From Planctomycetota bacterium (GTDB taxonomy: Bacteria; Planctomycetota; UBA1135; GCA-002686595), in contig DUDB01000078.1 in NCBI GenBank assembly GCA_012959525.1, positions 1 to 62,528 on the forward strand: a DNA stretch of 62,528 bases, given 5' to 3'. The notes under the pieces are model-generated. The model was not told the DNA's origin, ran no database searches, and worked only from the letters and a program-made list of their open reading frames with translations. The position numbers and the translations under genes were made by a program. Of the stretch, positions 35,552 through 43,941 are shown in pieces (within the stretch, counting starts at the first letter, position 1; each line of letters opens with the position of its first letter).

Positions 35552-38091
35552 ATCCGTTCCTTGTACTTGCGCTTGTGGGCAGCTTTGGCCCTCTGCGCCC
35601 ACCTGTCGCGCTTGATGCGGGCGGCGTCCACAGCGACCATGCCCGCCAGCTCTTCGGCACCCTTGGCCCTAGTGAACCGTGCCAGGTCGGCATAGCTAAG
35701 GATGCCAGCTCTGTTCAGGTCGGCTGCGTAACCGGGGCCGATACCTGAGATGACCTGCAGGTCATCGTGCACGTTGGCTTGCGGTGTGGGCGGCTTGATC
35801 TCCAAGCGGTTCTGGGCTGCACCGGACCCCGATGTGCGTCCCCCCCTCTTCAAGAGGCGCTCGGCCTGGACGCGGCGCTGGTCAGCGTCCTTCCATCGCA
35901 CGATTGCAGCTTGGAGGCGGGTGGCCGCTTCCTTGTAACGTGCCTCTAGGGCGTTGATCTGCACCTGCTGTGCACTGCGATCGCGCTCGGTCACGGAGAT
36001 CTGTCGCCGCAGGTCGCTGAGCTCCTGCTTACCCGCCTTCAGATTCACGGTAAGCACCTCGATGCGTGTCTCACGCGTGTCTACCTGGGTCCGACTCTTG
36101 GTCAAGATGCGGCGGGTGGACGCGAGGTGTTTGCGTGTCTCAGCCAGCTCGCTTGCGCGGGCTTCGAGTGTCTCCAATCGACGCTGCAACTTGGCGCGCT
36201 CCCGATCGGTGGCCTGCAGCAGATCCTTGTGGCGGTGTTCGCTGCGCTGGAGTTCGGTCTCCTTGGTGGCGAGCTGGGCGGGCAGAGGCTCGAGGGTTTC
36301 CAGGATGCCCTTGAGGTCCTGAACCTCCTCGCGCTTGCGGCGATCGACCTCCGCCAGCTTACCGCGAGTTTCTTCAACGAGCTTCTCTGCCTTGTCCACC
36401 TGGTTGGGCAGCGCGGCAAGTTTGGTGACCTGCTCACGCAGGATCGCAATCTCCTTGGCGCTGACTTTCAGGTGATGCTGGTGCTCCTGCCGGATCTCCT
36501 TCAACTGCCTCTCTCGTTCAGCCAGCCGATCCGGCATGGGGGCTAGGACCGTCAAGCGCTCGTTGAGCGAAGTGGATTCCTCGCGAGAGTGGGCTTGGAG
36601 ATCTGCGAAGCGCTTCTCGATTACTCGCAGTTCGCCCTCACGCTCTGCGAACTGCAGCTGAATGGGCTCCAGATCATTCACTCGGGTGCGTAGATGGGCG
36701 ATGGTCTTCTCGCTGTCTTCCAGCAGGCGTTCGTGGCGCTCATCGGAAGCTCGCAGTTCGGCCTCCGTACGGGCCAATTGGGCCGATAGAGGCTCCAGGA
36801 CGCCGTTTCTATCCTTCAAGGCCTTGATCTCATCCTTGGCTCGGTCGGAGTAGTTGCGGTGGCGTTCCTCCGTGACGAGTAGCGTCTCCTTGTGCTTGCC
36901 GAGCTCCGCCTCCACCGGGTCGAGTTCTGTGAGCCGTGCGCGTAGGGCGTTGATTTCCTGACTGGTGGACTCTTCGAGGTCCTCGGCACCAGCCACGGCC
37001 GTCTTCAACTCCTCGTCGCGCTCGGCGAGCAGTACAGGGTAGGGCGAGAGCTCATCCACGCGTGCTCGCAGGGTCTTCAACTCCTCGTCCGTTGACGCTG
37101 CCAGATCTTCGAGCCGAGCTTGATTCACGCGCAGTTGTTCCTCTCGCACCTTGACCTTCTCAGGCAGGTCGGCGAGCTCTTCGAGTTGCCCGCGCTGATC
37201 TTCGATGAGCTCTTGGCTCGTGCGCTCGAGGTCGACAAACTCCTCACGCAGCGTGCGAAGCTCGTCACCTCGCTCTGAATCCACTTGAACAAGCTTGTCC
37301 GCTGTAGTCTCTGACGTGTTGGCTCTCTCTCTCGCTTCCACCAGCAGATCTCGGGCCAGCTGCAGCTCATCCCGACATTCAGCGATCTCCTCCGGCAAGG
37401 GCTCAAGCACGATCAGTTGCTGGCGCAACTCCTCGATTTCCAACCCCGACTCTCCCTCGAGCAGCTCGAACCGCTCGCGCCACAGGCCGGCCTCGGCCTC
37501 GCTCTTCTCGAGCTTGGTGGGCAGGGGCATCAGGCCCTCAAGGCGGCTCTCCAGTTCTGCGATGGCGGTGGCCGTGCTGGCCTCTACGGTTGCCAGGTCC
37601 CGCTTCGACTTGCTCAAGGAGGCCGTGTCACGGTCTTGCCGGGCTTCGTGAGCGCTGATGCTCTCTTGGGCTTCCTCCCACTGTTTGCCCAAGGCCGCAT
37701 GCTCTTCGCCCAGCTCCTTGTACACCTCGCTCCGGCGTTGAGATCTCGTGCTCACTTCCTCGCACTCGACCTCCAATTCCTGAATGTGCTGGCTCTGGGA
37801 GGTCACGGTCTCCTCCAGTTGCTGTGCGTTTGCGATGCGCGAGGCCGAGCGCTGCAAGTCCCGCTCCGCGGAGGCTTGGGACTCCTGGGCGCTTGTCCGT
37901 TCGGACTTTGCCCGGTTCAGCGCGTTGACCGCTGCTTCGCGATCGCTCTCCGCAAGCTTGAATTTGCGGTCCATCAGCTCCTGCTGGACGCGCCGCTGGC
38001 GATGGCCCTGGCTGCCTCTGTAGGCCATGCCGATAACGAAGCCAACGAGAGAGCCGCCGGTCAGAAGGAGGAGAGTCGTAACGGGTTCCAT
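35548..38091 (-). CDS. membrane-anchored coiled-coil protein with 42-residue repeats and a C-terminal HhH domain
   Basis: An 847-residue protein. An N-terminal membrane anchor (about 5-22, TTLLLLTGGSLVGFVIG) is followed by an almost uninterrupted coiled coil to about residue 740. Residues 187-641 consist of units opening with L-x-P-x-P-x-x-L-A-x-x-E-x-E-L. Nine are exactly 42 residues (six heptads) and one is 77 (eleven heptads); a weaker unit starts at 642. The last 70 residues hold a helix-hairpin-helix domain (LQVISGIGPGYAADLNRAGI) like that of ribosomal/DNA-binding HhH proteins. It may span from membrane to DNA or other nucleic acid; that function is inference. Homologues cannot be named from sequence alone. 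Confidence 0.82.
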   Translation of the reverse strand: MEPVTTLLLLTGGSLVGFVIGMAYRGSQGHRQRRVQQELMDRKFKLAESDREAAVNALNRAKSERTSAQESQASAERDLQRSASRIANAQQLEETVTSQSQHIQELEVECEEVSTRSQRRSEVYKELGEEHAALGKQWEEAQESISAHEARQDRDTASLSKSKRDLATVEASTATAIAELESRLEGLMPLPTKLEKSEAEAGLWRERFELLEGESGLEIEELRQQLIVLEPLPEEIAECRDELQLARDLLVEARERANTSETTADKLVQVDSERGDELRTLREEFVDLERTSQELIEDQRGQLEELADLPEKVKVREEQLRVNQARLEDLAASTDEELKTLRARVDELSPYPVLLAERDEELKTAVAGAEDLEESTSQEINALRARLTELDPVEAELGKHKETLLVTEERHRNYSDRAKDEIKALKDRNGVLEPLSAQLARTEAELRASDERHERLLEDSEKTIAHLRTRVNDLEPIQLQFAEREGELRVIEKRFADLQAHSREESTSLNERLTVLAPMPDRLAERERQLKEIRQEHQHHLKVSAKEIAILREQVTKLAALPNQVDKAEKLVEETRGKLAEVDRRKREEVQDLKGILETLEPLPAQLATKETELQRSEHRHKDLLQATDRERAKLQRRLETLEARASELAETRKHLASTRRILTKSRTQVDTRETRIEVLTVNLKAGKQELSDLRRQISVTERDRSAQQVQINALEARYKEAATRLQAAIVRWKDADQRRVQAERLLKRGGRTSGSGAAQNRLEIKPPTPQANVHDDLQVISGIGPGYAADLNRAGILSYADLARFTRAKGAEELAGMVAVDAARIKRDRWAQRAKAAHKRKYKERI
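36169..37533 (-). repeat. array of 42-residue (126-bp) coding repeats
   Basis: Encodes residues 187-641 of the coiled-coil protein. Repeat openings on the protein are LMPLP (187), LEPLP (229), LADLP (306), LSPYP (348), LDPVE (390), LEPLS (432), LEPIQ (474), LAPMP (516), LAALP (558) and LEPLP (600). All intervals are 42 residues except 229-306, which is 77. The DNA has diverged, so the period is kept at the protein level. Confidence 0.85.
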
Positions 38092-38335
38092 GAGTGGCTC
38101 TGGATCGGGAGATGCGGTGGTTTTGGATCGCGCGCGGCATGCCCGAAAGAGCCCCGCACAACGGCGTCAACCTGCCCTAGGCCGACACGTTCGATCCTAG
38201 CGAAACCGGCACCCCGATTCCCGCTTTCAGTACTCCGGAATCTGGGGGCTTTGAGCCACTCGGCTAGCCCTCGCAATCCAGCCTGGTAAGGGTCAGGATG
38301 CAGACCGGGAGCTTCTACACCCGCTCCCTCTCCCC

Positions 38336-38794
38336 TTGCGTTCCAAGCCGCTCCTCCTAGTCGTTTTGGCCCTGGTTGTGACAACCGTCGTGGCCCTCTC
38401 CTTTGCCTCCCGCCGGCGGCCCGTTTCGGGTCTGCTCGACGGGCACCTGCGCCCTTGTCCCACAAGTCCGAACTGCGCTTCAAGTGTCTGCGGGGACGGA
38501 GCTCACGAGGCGCACCCTCTGCCGGTCTACGGGGATCCGCAGAGCGAATTCGAACGCCTTGTGGGGTTGACGCAATCCCAGCCACGCACGGAGCTGCTCC
38601 AGCTGACGGAGGACTATGCCCACTTCGAGGTGAGTACCCGCATGCTGCGATTCCGGAGTGATCTGGAACTGCACCTGGACGTACCTGGACGCCTGATCCA
38701 GCTGCGCTCGGCGTCGCGCGTGGGCCACTCCGATTTTGGTTCTAATCACGCCACCCTTGAGCACCTGCGGTCCCTCTTTCAGGGCCGCGAATAA
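38336..38794 (+). CDS. DUF1499 protein with N-terminal membrane anchor
   Basis: A 152-residue protein: one N-terminal hydrophobic span (about 4-24) then a DUF1499 domain. The family hallmarks are present: RPCPTSPNCASS near residue 41, and RSASRVGHSDFGSNHATLEHLR near 122-143. Function of the family is unknown; it is often periplasmic. The start is TTG at 38336; there is no in-frame ATG nearby, and an ATG at 38298 is out of frame. It lies 23 bp upstream of the amidohydrolase gene, probably in one transcript, and is divergent from the coiled-coil gene. Confidence 0.85.
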   Translation: MRSKPLLLVVLALVVTTVVALSFASRRRPVSGLLDGHLRPCPTSPNCASSVCGDGAHEAHPLPVYGDPQSEFERLVGLTQSQPRTELLQLTEDYAHFEVSTRMLRFRSDLELHLDVPGRLIQLRSASRVGHSDFGSNHATLEHLRSLFQGRE

Positions 38795-38817
38795 CCCCAA
38801 CCCCAGGGATCCCCAGC

Positions 38818-40122
38818 ATGTCCTCCCTCACCCGACTCTTCCTGGCCCTCTTCGTCCTGGCCTCCTCTCTCACCGCTCAGGACCCGGTCCCCTCACAGAC
38901 CTGGATCCGCTGCGGGAAGCTCCTGGCGGTGCCGGGCAATGCTCCTCTAGAGCGCGTGACCTTGACTCTGAGGGGAGGGCAGGTGGCTGGCATCAAGGCC
39001 GGTTTTCCGGTCCCCGACGATGCTGAGATCCGGGTCGTGGACCTCTCTGGCAGCTTCGTCCTCCCCGGCCTGATCGACTGCCATACCCACATCACCTTCC
39101 GACTCAACAAGGACAGCAAGCTGGAGGCCGTGGAGGACAGTGAGGCGGACGTGGCCATCCAGGCCACCGTCTATGCGAAGGACACCCTGCTGTCCGGGGT
39201 GACGACCATTCGGAATGTGGGGTCGAGTGGCGATGCGATCTTTGCTCTGCGTGATGCGATTGCCTCAGGCAGCATTGCCGGGCCGCGCATCTTGGCCGCA
39301 GGCTGTGCGCTCTCACCCTCAGGCGGTCACGGTGATGACACCCACGGGTACCGCGAAGATCTGTTCGATCTCCCCGGCGCCGCCGAGGGCATCGCGGATG
39401 GCCCCGACTCTTGCCGCAAGGCCGTTCGCCTTCAGGTCAAGCGTGGTGCGGATGTGATCAAGCTCACGGCCACCGGGGGGGTTCTGTCGAGGACCAATGC
39501 GGGAACGTCCCAGCAGTTCTTCGACGACGAGTTGGAGGCCATCGTCCAGACCGCCCATCGGCTGGGTCGTCGGGTGGCGGCCCATGCCCATGGCGCGGAT
39601 GGGATCAAGGCGGCCCTCCGGGCAGGAGTAGACTCCATTGAACACGGCAGTTTTCTGGATCAGGAGGCGGTCCAGTTGTTTCAGGAGACCGGGGCCTATC
39701 TTGTCCCGACCCTTCTCGCCGGGCAGACGGTGATGGAGATGGCCAAGATTGAGGGTTACTTCCCGCCCGCCATTCGGGCCAAGGCCCTCAACGTGGGGCC
39801 CGTGATGCGTGGTGCGATGGCCATGGCCCATCGCTCGGGGGTTCGCATCGCCTTTGGGACGGACAGCGGTGTCAGTCGCCATGGGGACAACTGGCGCGAG
39901 TTGGTCCTCATGGAGGAGGCCGGGATTCCTCCCATGGCTTGTCTTGTCTCAGCGACCTTGAGCGCGGCTGACCTGTGTGGCTTGGGCGAAGAGCTTGGGA
40001 GCCTTCAGGTCGGTAGGACAGCCGATGTCATCGCGGTCAGCGGAGATCCGCTCGAGGGAATGGCATGCATGGAGAACGTGGTCTTCGTCATGCGCTCCGG
40101 CCGAATCCTGATCGGGGACTAG
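38818..40122 (+). CDS. exported metal-dependent amidohydrolase
   Basis: A 434-residue amidohydrolase-superfamily enzyme with an N-terminal signal peptide (about 1-20, FLALFVLASSLTAQ). Metal-site residues follow the superfamily pattern: DCHTHI (about 88-93), the bridging Lys region VIKLTATGG, AHAHG, SIEHG and the catalytic Asp in FGTDSGV. The pattern is close to the Xaa-Pro/Xaa-Arg dipeptidase and imidazolonepropionase-like groups. Substrate is unknown, and peptides are likely. It acts outside the cytoplasm. Confidence 0.9.
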   Translation: MSSLTRLFLALFVLASSLTAQDPVPSQTWIRCGKLLAVPGNAPLERVTLTLRGGQVAGIKAGFPVPDDAEIRVVDLSGSFVLPGLIDCHTHITFRLNKDSKLEAVEDSEADVAIQATVYAKDTLLSGVTTIRNVGSSGDAIFALRDAIASGSIAGPRILAAGCALSPSGGHGDDTHGYREDLFDLPGAAEGIADGPDSCRKAVRLQVKRGADVIKLTATGGVLSRTNAGTSQQFFDDELEAIVQTAHRLGRRVAAHAHGADGIKAALRAGVDSIEHGSFLDQEAVQLFQETGAYLVPTLLAGQTVMEMAKIEGYFPPAIRAKALNVGPVMRGAMAMAHRSGVRIAFGTDSGVSRHGDNWRELVLMEEAGIPPMACLVSATLSAADLCGLGEELGSLQVGRTADVIAVSGDPLEGMACMENVVFVMRSGRILIGD

Positions 40123-40147
40123 GCCTAGCAGCTGGGGCGGCGACCAC

Positions 40148-41101
40148 TCAGTCGTCTTGTCTGTCTTTGTCCCGCTTGGCCTTGCGCTCTTCCCGGGCCT
40201 TGACTGCAGCCTCGTAGCGACTGCGCTCTTCCAGTGTCGACTCCAGCAGGCGCTTGTAGGCCAGATCGCGGTCCCAGCAGATCTGATTGCTTGCGCCCTC
40301 CTGCTTGAGGCACAGGCGATCCAGGGCCAGGGTGAGCAAGCTCAGGGATCCCTGCGGGCGGGTGTGCAGCAGGTCATCCTGCATCATGGCTGCCAGGTCC
40401 TTTTGGGTCCACTTGTTCCCACGCACCTTGAGCGTCTTGCCGGACTGGACGGATTCCAGGAATTCGGACAGCGGGACGATGGTCACCCGCTTTCGCGCCT
40501 TGGCCCAGGCCAAAAGCCGCTTGTTGATTGCAGCACGCGCCTGCTTGGAGGGGATCATGCTGCGCGTGATGAGCGGGAAGCCAAACGGCCCCTTGCCCTT
40601 CAGGGCCATGGTCATGTCCGGGATGTCCCCAACGAGAATCGGGCACTCGAAGCGATCCAGGAGGGACAGAGCCTCGTCGATGCGGTCGACGCGCTTGCGG
40701 GTGGATGCATTGCTCCTCCCGTAGGCGAACCAGAACAAGAAGTCCACGGCCATGACGAGACTGGGCTTGTGCATGAGTGCGTCGGTAACCTGCTCCGCGC
40801 CTAATGCCTCCGGTCTTCGGAAGAGCATGTTGCTCCCCAAGTCGAGGCACTCCTCTCCTTCGCCCTCAATCAAGCACTGCAAGACATCTCCAAGCCTGAC
40901 GCTGGCATTCAATTCCGATCTAAGGCCGTAGCCCGCCGAAACGCTGGCACCGATGACGACCACTCTGGAGAAGAGCCCCTCACCGGGAGGGTCTGCCTCC
41001 GTGGGCTTGGCTCCGTCTTGCAGGCAGGCTGCTTGCAGGTAGCAGGGCAGCAGCAAGCTCGCTAGGAGCAAGCAGAACAGTCTTCTTTGGATGGCAAGCA
41101 T
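40148..41101 (-). CDS. exported SGNH/GDSL-like protein
   Basis: A 317-residue protein counted from ATG 41101, with a signal peptide (MLAIQRRLFCLLLASLLLP...). The first conserved block, VVVIGASVSAGYGL, matches SGNH/GDSL hydrolase block I, although the nucleophile context is GAS rather than GDS. Downstream segments (ILVGDIPDM, VTIVPLSEFL) fit the same Rossmann-like fold. A basic tail of alternating Lys/Arg/Asp ends it. The frame stays open to 41170, but starting there would overlap the OYE gene; the 41101 start leaves a 7-nt gap. Activity is unproven. Confidence 0.65.
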   Translation of the reverse strand: MLAIQRRLFCLLLASLLLPCYLQAACLQDGAKPTEADPPGEGLFSRVVVIGASVSAGYGLRSELNASVRLGDVLQCLIEGEGEECLDLGSNMLFRRPEALGAEQVTDALMHKPSLVMAVDFLFWFAYGRSNASTRKRVDRIDEALSLLDRFECPILVGDIPDMTMALKGKGPFGFPLITRSMIPSKQARAAINKRLLAWAKARKRVTIVPLSEFLESVQSGKTLKVRGNKWTQKDLAAMMQDDLLHTRPQGSLSLLTLALDRLCLKQEGASNQICWDRDLAYKRLLESTLEERSRYEAAVKAREERKAKRDKDRQDD

Positions 41102-41108
41102 GGCAGGC

Positions 41109-42686
41109 TCAATACGTGATACTACTGGAATCGCGTGAGTCGGTCGAATCGGATTCCCATACGGGCGCACTCAGGCGCCTGCGACCGTCCAGGCTCATGA
41201 GTATGCCCCCTTCAGAGCTTGGCAGCCTGTCCCAGAGTTGGCACGTGACCTCCTTGTGACGCTGGTCGAGCGCCTCGCAGTAGTTGGTGTATTCGCAGCG
41301 CCGTACCTGTTCCCCATGGCCCTCGCGCATCTTGCGCCACCAGTCTGGGTCCGCGAGGGACTGACGCGCCGCCGCCACCAGATCACACGAGCCGCCAACC
41401 AGTGCTTCCTCCGCAGTCGTGAATGTCCCGATACCTCCCGCGCCGATGACTGGAGTGCTGAATCCCGCTGCGTGCACGGCTGCTCGAATTTGCTCTGAAA
41501 GGCCTAGGTTGCGGCCAAAAGGCCCCACCTCGTCGATGAAAACGGTGGGCATGCACTCGTGACCGCTGGGTCCGGTGTAGGGATAGACGGCCTGGCCGAC
41601 CTTGGGCTGCGCGGCATCCTCGAACTTGCCGCCCTTTGAGATGGAGAGGAAGTCCATCCCCGCGCGCGCGAAGTACGTAGCGTATTCGCAGGCATCCTCG
41701 ATCCTCGATCCCCCCGGGATCACCTCGTCTCCCAGCATGCGGCACCCGATCGGAAAGTCGGGCCCAAGCCGCTCTCGCACGGCGGCGAAGACCTCAAGCG
41801 GGAGGCGTGCTCTCGCCTCCCGTGTGCCCCCGTAGCCATCCGCGCGATCATTCGTGCGAGAGAGAAAGGAGGCCATAGTGTAGGCGTGTGCGTAGTGCAA
41901 CTCGACCCCGTCGAAGCCCGCGCGTCGTGAAAGGTCAGCGGCGTCAGCAAACAACGCTGGCAGGGTCTCCGGAAGCCGGCGTACCGAGTCCAGGTGAGTG
42001 TCTGTAACCCGCTCGCGTGTGCCGTACTGCAGATCTTCCCATTCACGCGTCGAGAGCACTCCCTCCAGCTCCTCCTCGGGCAGTTCAAGCAGGGCTTGGC
42101 GCAGCGCCTTCTCGTCCTGGATCTCCAAGGTCTCTCGGTGCTGGTCCCGGATCTCAAGGAAACGCAGCAGGTAGTCTTCACGTACAGGCCGCCTGCGCAC
42201 ACGCAGGAAGTCGATCAGTTGAATAAATAGGCGGGTCCGGCCTCCGGAGCGGTCTTTCACCACCTGGGTGAGCTCGCTCAATCCGGGCAGGAAGCGCTCA
42301 TGCCCCGCCCGCAGCAGTGGTCCGCTGGGAATGTCGCGGATGCCCGTAGCTTCTACGACCAATACACCGGGTTGGCCCTCGGCGAAACGGCCGTACCACT
42401 CAAGGAGCGCCGGCGTTACGTGCCCTTCATCCGTGGCGCGCCAGGGGACCATGGCCGGTACCCATGTGCGCGACGAAACGGGCAGGGTTCCAACCGTGCA
42501 TGGCGAGAAGAGGCGGCTTTGACTGGCCTCGTCGGCAGTGGGCCACGCATGGTTCGGCAGAGGGTGTTTTTTGTGGTCAGCCAAGGGTCTGTGGAAGCTG
42601 GGACGGGCTCCGGGGCATGAGGCTATCCCCTGCGGGTGCCTCTCGGCGCAAGATTCGGCGAAGATCGAGGTGTGAGCCGAGGTCAC
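41109..42686 (-). CDS. Old Yellow Enzyme-type NAD(P)H:flavin oxidoreductase
   Basis: A 525-residue frame with an FMN TIM-barrel reductase in about residues 57-490. The barrel opens with SRLFSPCTVGTLPVSSRTWV and has the family segment HYAHAYTMASFLSRTNDRADGYGG (substrate His/Tyr region) and VIGAGGIGTF for FMN phosphate. The upstream 56 residues look unconserved, but no ATG/GTG lies near the barrel, so GTG 42686 is kept provisionally. It leaves only 20 nt to the divergent SDR gene. In the 2-aminobenzoyl-CoA pathway a barrel like this is fused to a flavin monooxygenase; here it stands alone. Confidence 0.85.
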   Translation of the reverse strand: MTSAHTSIFAESCAERHPQGIASCPGARPSFHRPLADHKKHPLPNHAWPTADEASQSRLFSPCTVGTLPVSSRTWVPAMVPWRATDEGHVTPALLEWYGRFAEGQPGVLVVEATGIRDIPSGPLLRAGHERFLPGLSELTQVVKDRSGGRTRLFIQLIDFLRVRRRPVREDYLLRFLEIRDQHRETLEIQDEKALRQALLELPEEELEGVLSTREWEDLQYGTRERVTDTHLDSVRRLPETLPALFADAADLSRRAGFDGVELHYAHAYTMASFLSRTNDRADGYGGTREARARLPLEVFAAVRERLGPDFPIGCRMLGDEVIPGGSRIEDACEYATYFARAGMDFLSISKGGKFEDAAQPKVGQAVYPYTGPSGHECMPTVFIDEVGPFGRNLGLSEQIRAAVHAAGFSTPVIGAGGIGTFTTAEEALVGGSCDLVAAARQSLADPDWWRKMREGHGEQVRRCEYTNYCEALDQRHKEVTCQLWDRLPSSEGGILMSLDGRRRLSAPVWESDSTDSRDSSSITY

Positions 42687-42706
42687 TGCCTTACTCTGCC
42701 CACGTC

Positions 42707-43519
42707 ATGACCGCAGACCATGTAGCTCTGGTAACCGGAGGAGGAGGGGGCATCGGCACAGCTACCTCTCTGGCGCTTGCCGGAGCGGGCGCCACGGTCT
42801 TGGTGAGCGGCAGGGATGAGCTTCGCCTGCAGGCCAGCGTTGAGGCCGTGCGTTCTGCGGGTGGTGTGGCCCACCCCTTGTGTCTCGACGTGTGTGACGG
42901 GGCTTCCATTCGGGACGCCCGCGAACAGGCCCTGGAGCTGGTTGGTCCAGTGGACTGGGTAGTGGCCAACGCGGGCGTTGCAATCAGTGCCGCACTCACG
43001 AGCGATGAAGCGGAGTCCGTCGCCCGGCAGCAGATGGACGTGAACTATCACGGCGCGCGCCGGGTCTTCGAGGCCTTCCTCCCACACCTGCTAAAGCACG
43101 GGCATGGCCGCGCCGTGATGGTGGCCTCTTCCGCAGCCCTGTTGGGATACCCGTACATCACGGGCTATGCGGCCTCCAAGCACGCACTCCTGGGCTATGC
43201 GCGATCCGCGGCCCTCGAACTGAATGGCAAGGGCGTAGGCATCGGCGTGGTCTGTCCACACTACGTGGACACTCCCATGACCGACGCCAGCGTGGCGCGC
43301 ATTGCCGATAAGACCGGCCGCGATCATGAGCAAGCACGGGCGGCCCTGGCCGAGCTCAACCCGGGTGGCAAGTTAGTTGAGGCCGATGAAGTCGCCAGCG
43401 TCATCCTGCGCCTTCTACAGTCCGATCTAAGTGGTGTGGTTGTGGAACTGACAGGGTCCGAGCAGCGCGAAATAGAGAGTGGTTTACCCCTCGTGCCCCA
43501 TTCTCCCGGGGGAGACTGA
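42707..43519 (+). CDS. short-chain dehydrogenase/reductase
   Basis: A 270-residue SDR. The cofactor motif is VTGGGGGIGTA (about residues 9-19), NANAG-type VVANAGVA near 88, and the catalytic Ser/Tyr/Lys lies in VASSAA and YITGYAASKHA. It most likely oxidises or reduces a hydroxyacyl-CoA, given an enoyl-CoA hydratase and an acyl-CoA dehydrogenase in the same operon. The frame is open back to 42464, but the natural start is ATG 42707. It is the first gene of a tight series SDR, Rid, enoyl-CoA hydratase, acyl-CoA dehydrogenase with gaps of 5 nt or less. Confidence 0.92.
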   Translation: MTADHVALVTGGGGGIGTATSLALAGAGATVLVSGRDELRLQASVEAVRSAGGVAHPLCLDVCDGASIRDAREQALELVGPVDWVVANAGVAISAALTSDEAESVARQQMDVNYHGARRVFEAFLPHLLKHGHGRAVMVASSAALLGYPYITGYAASKHALLGYARSAALELNGKGVGIGVVCPHYVDTPMTDASVARIADKTGRDHEQARAALAELNPGGKLVEADEVASVILRLLQSDLSGVVVELTGSEQREIESGLPLVPHSPGGD

Positions 43520-43524
43520 ATTCC

Positions 43525-43938
43525 ATGCAGATTGATCCGATCCAACCCCCCGGCTGGGTAGCGCCCAAGGGATATTCCAATGGCCTGCTCGTCACGGGCG
43601 GCGGTTCGATGTTGTTCATCGCGGGCCAGGTGGCCTGGGATGCGCAGCAGCAGCTGGTGGGGGAGGGTGACTTCGTGCACCAGTTCACCCAGGCTCTCGA
43701 AAACGTCGTGAGTGTGCTGACGGAGGCGGGAGGCCGTCCTGAGCACGTTGTCAGGATGACCCTCTACCTCACGGACTGCGCCACCTACTTAGACCTCCAG
43801 AAGGAGGTCGGGGCAGCCTACCGCTCGATCATGGGTAAGCACTTCCCTGCCATGTCGGCCGTCCAGGTTGCGGCCTTGATTGAACCCGGTGCCCTGCTCG
43901 AAATCGAAGCCACCGCCGTTCTGCCCGCCAGCGAATAG
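43525..43938 (+). CDS. Rid-family (YjgF/YER057c/UK114) protein lacking the catalytic Arg
   Basis: A 137-residue Rid fold protein (LFIAGQVAWDAQQQLVGEGDF; ALENVVSVLTEAGG; FPAMSAVQVAALIEPGALLEIEATAV). RidA enzymes that hydrolyse imines have an Arg near the end (EVARLP in E. coli); here the aligned segment reads QVAALIEP, with Ala. That argues against 2-aminoacrylate deaminase activity and places it in another Rid subfamily. The gene is 5 nt after the SDR and 3 nt before the enoyl-CoA hydratase. Rid proteins are reported in aromatic-amine pathways, but the role here is open. Confidence 0.87.
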   Translation: MQIDPIQPPGWVAPKGYSNGLLVTGGGSMLFIAGQVAWDAQQQLVGEGDFVHQFTQALENVVSVLTEAGGRPEHVVRMTLYLTDCATYLDLQKEVGAAYRSIMGKHFPAMSAVQVAALIEPGALLEIEATAVLPASE

Positions 43939-43941
43939 ACC

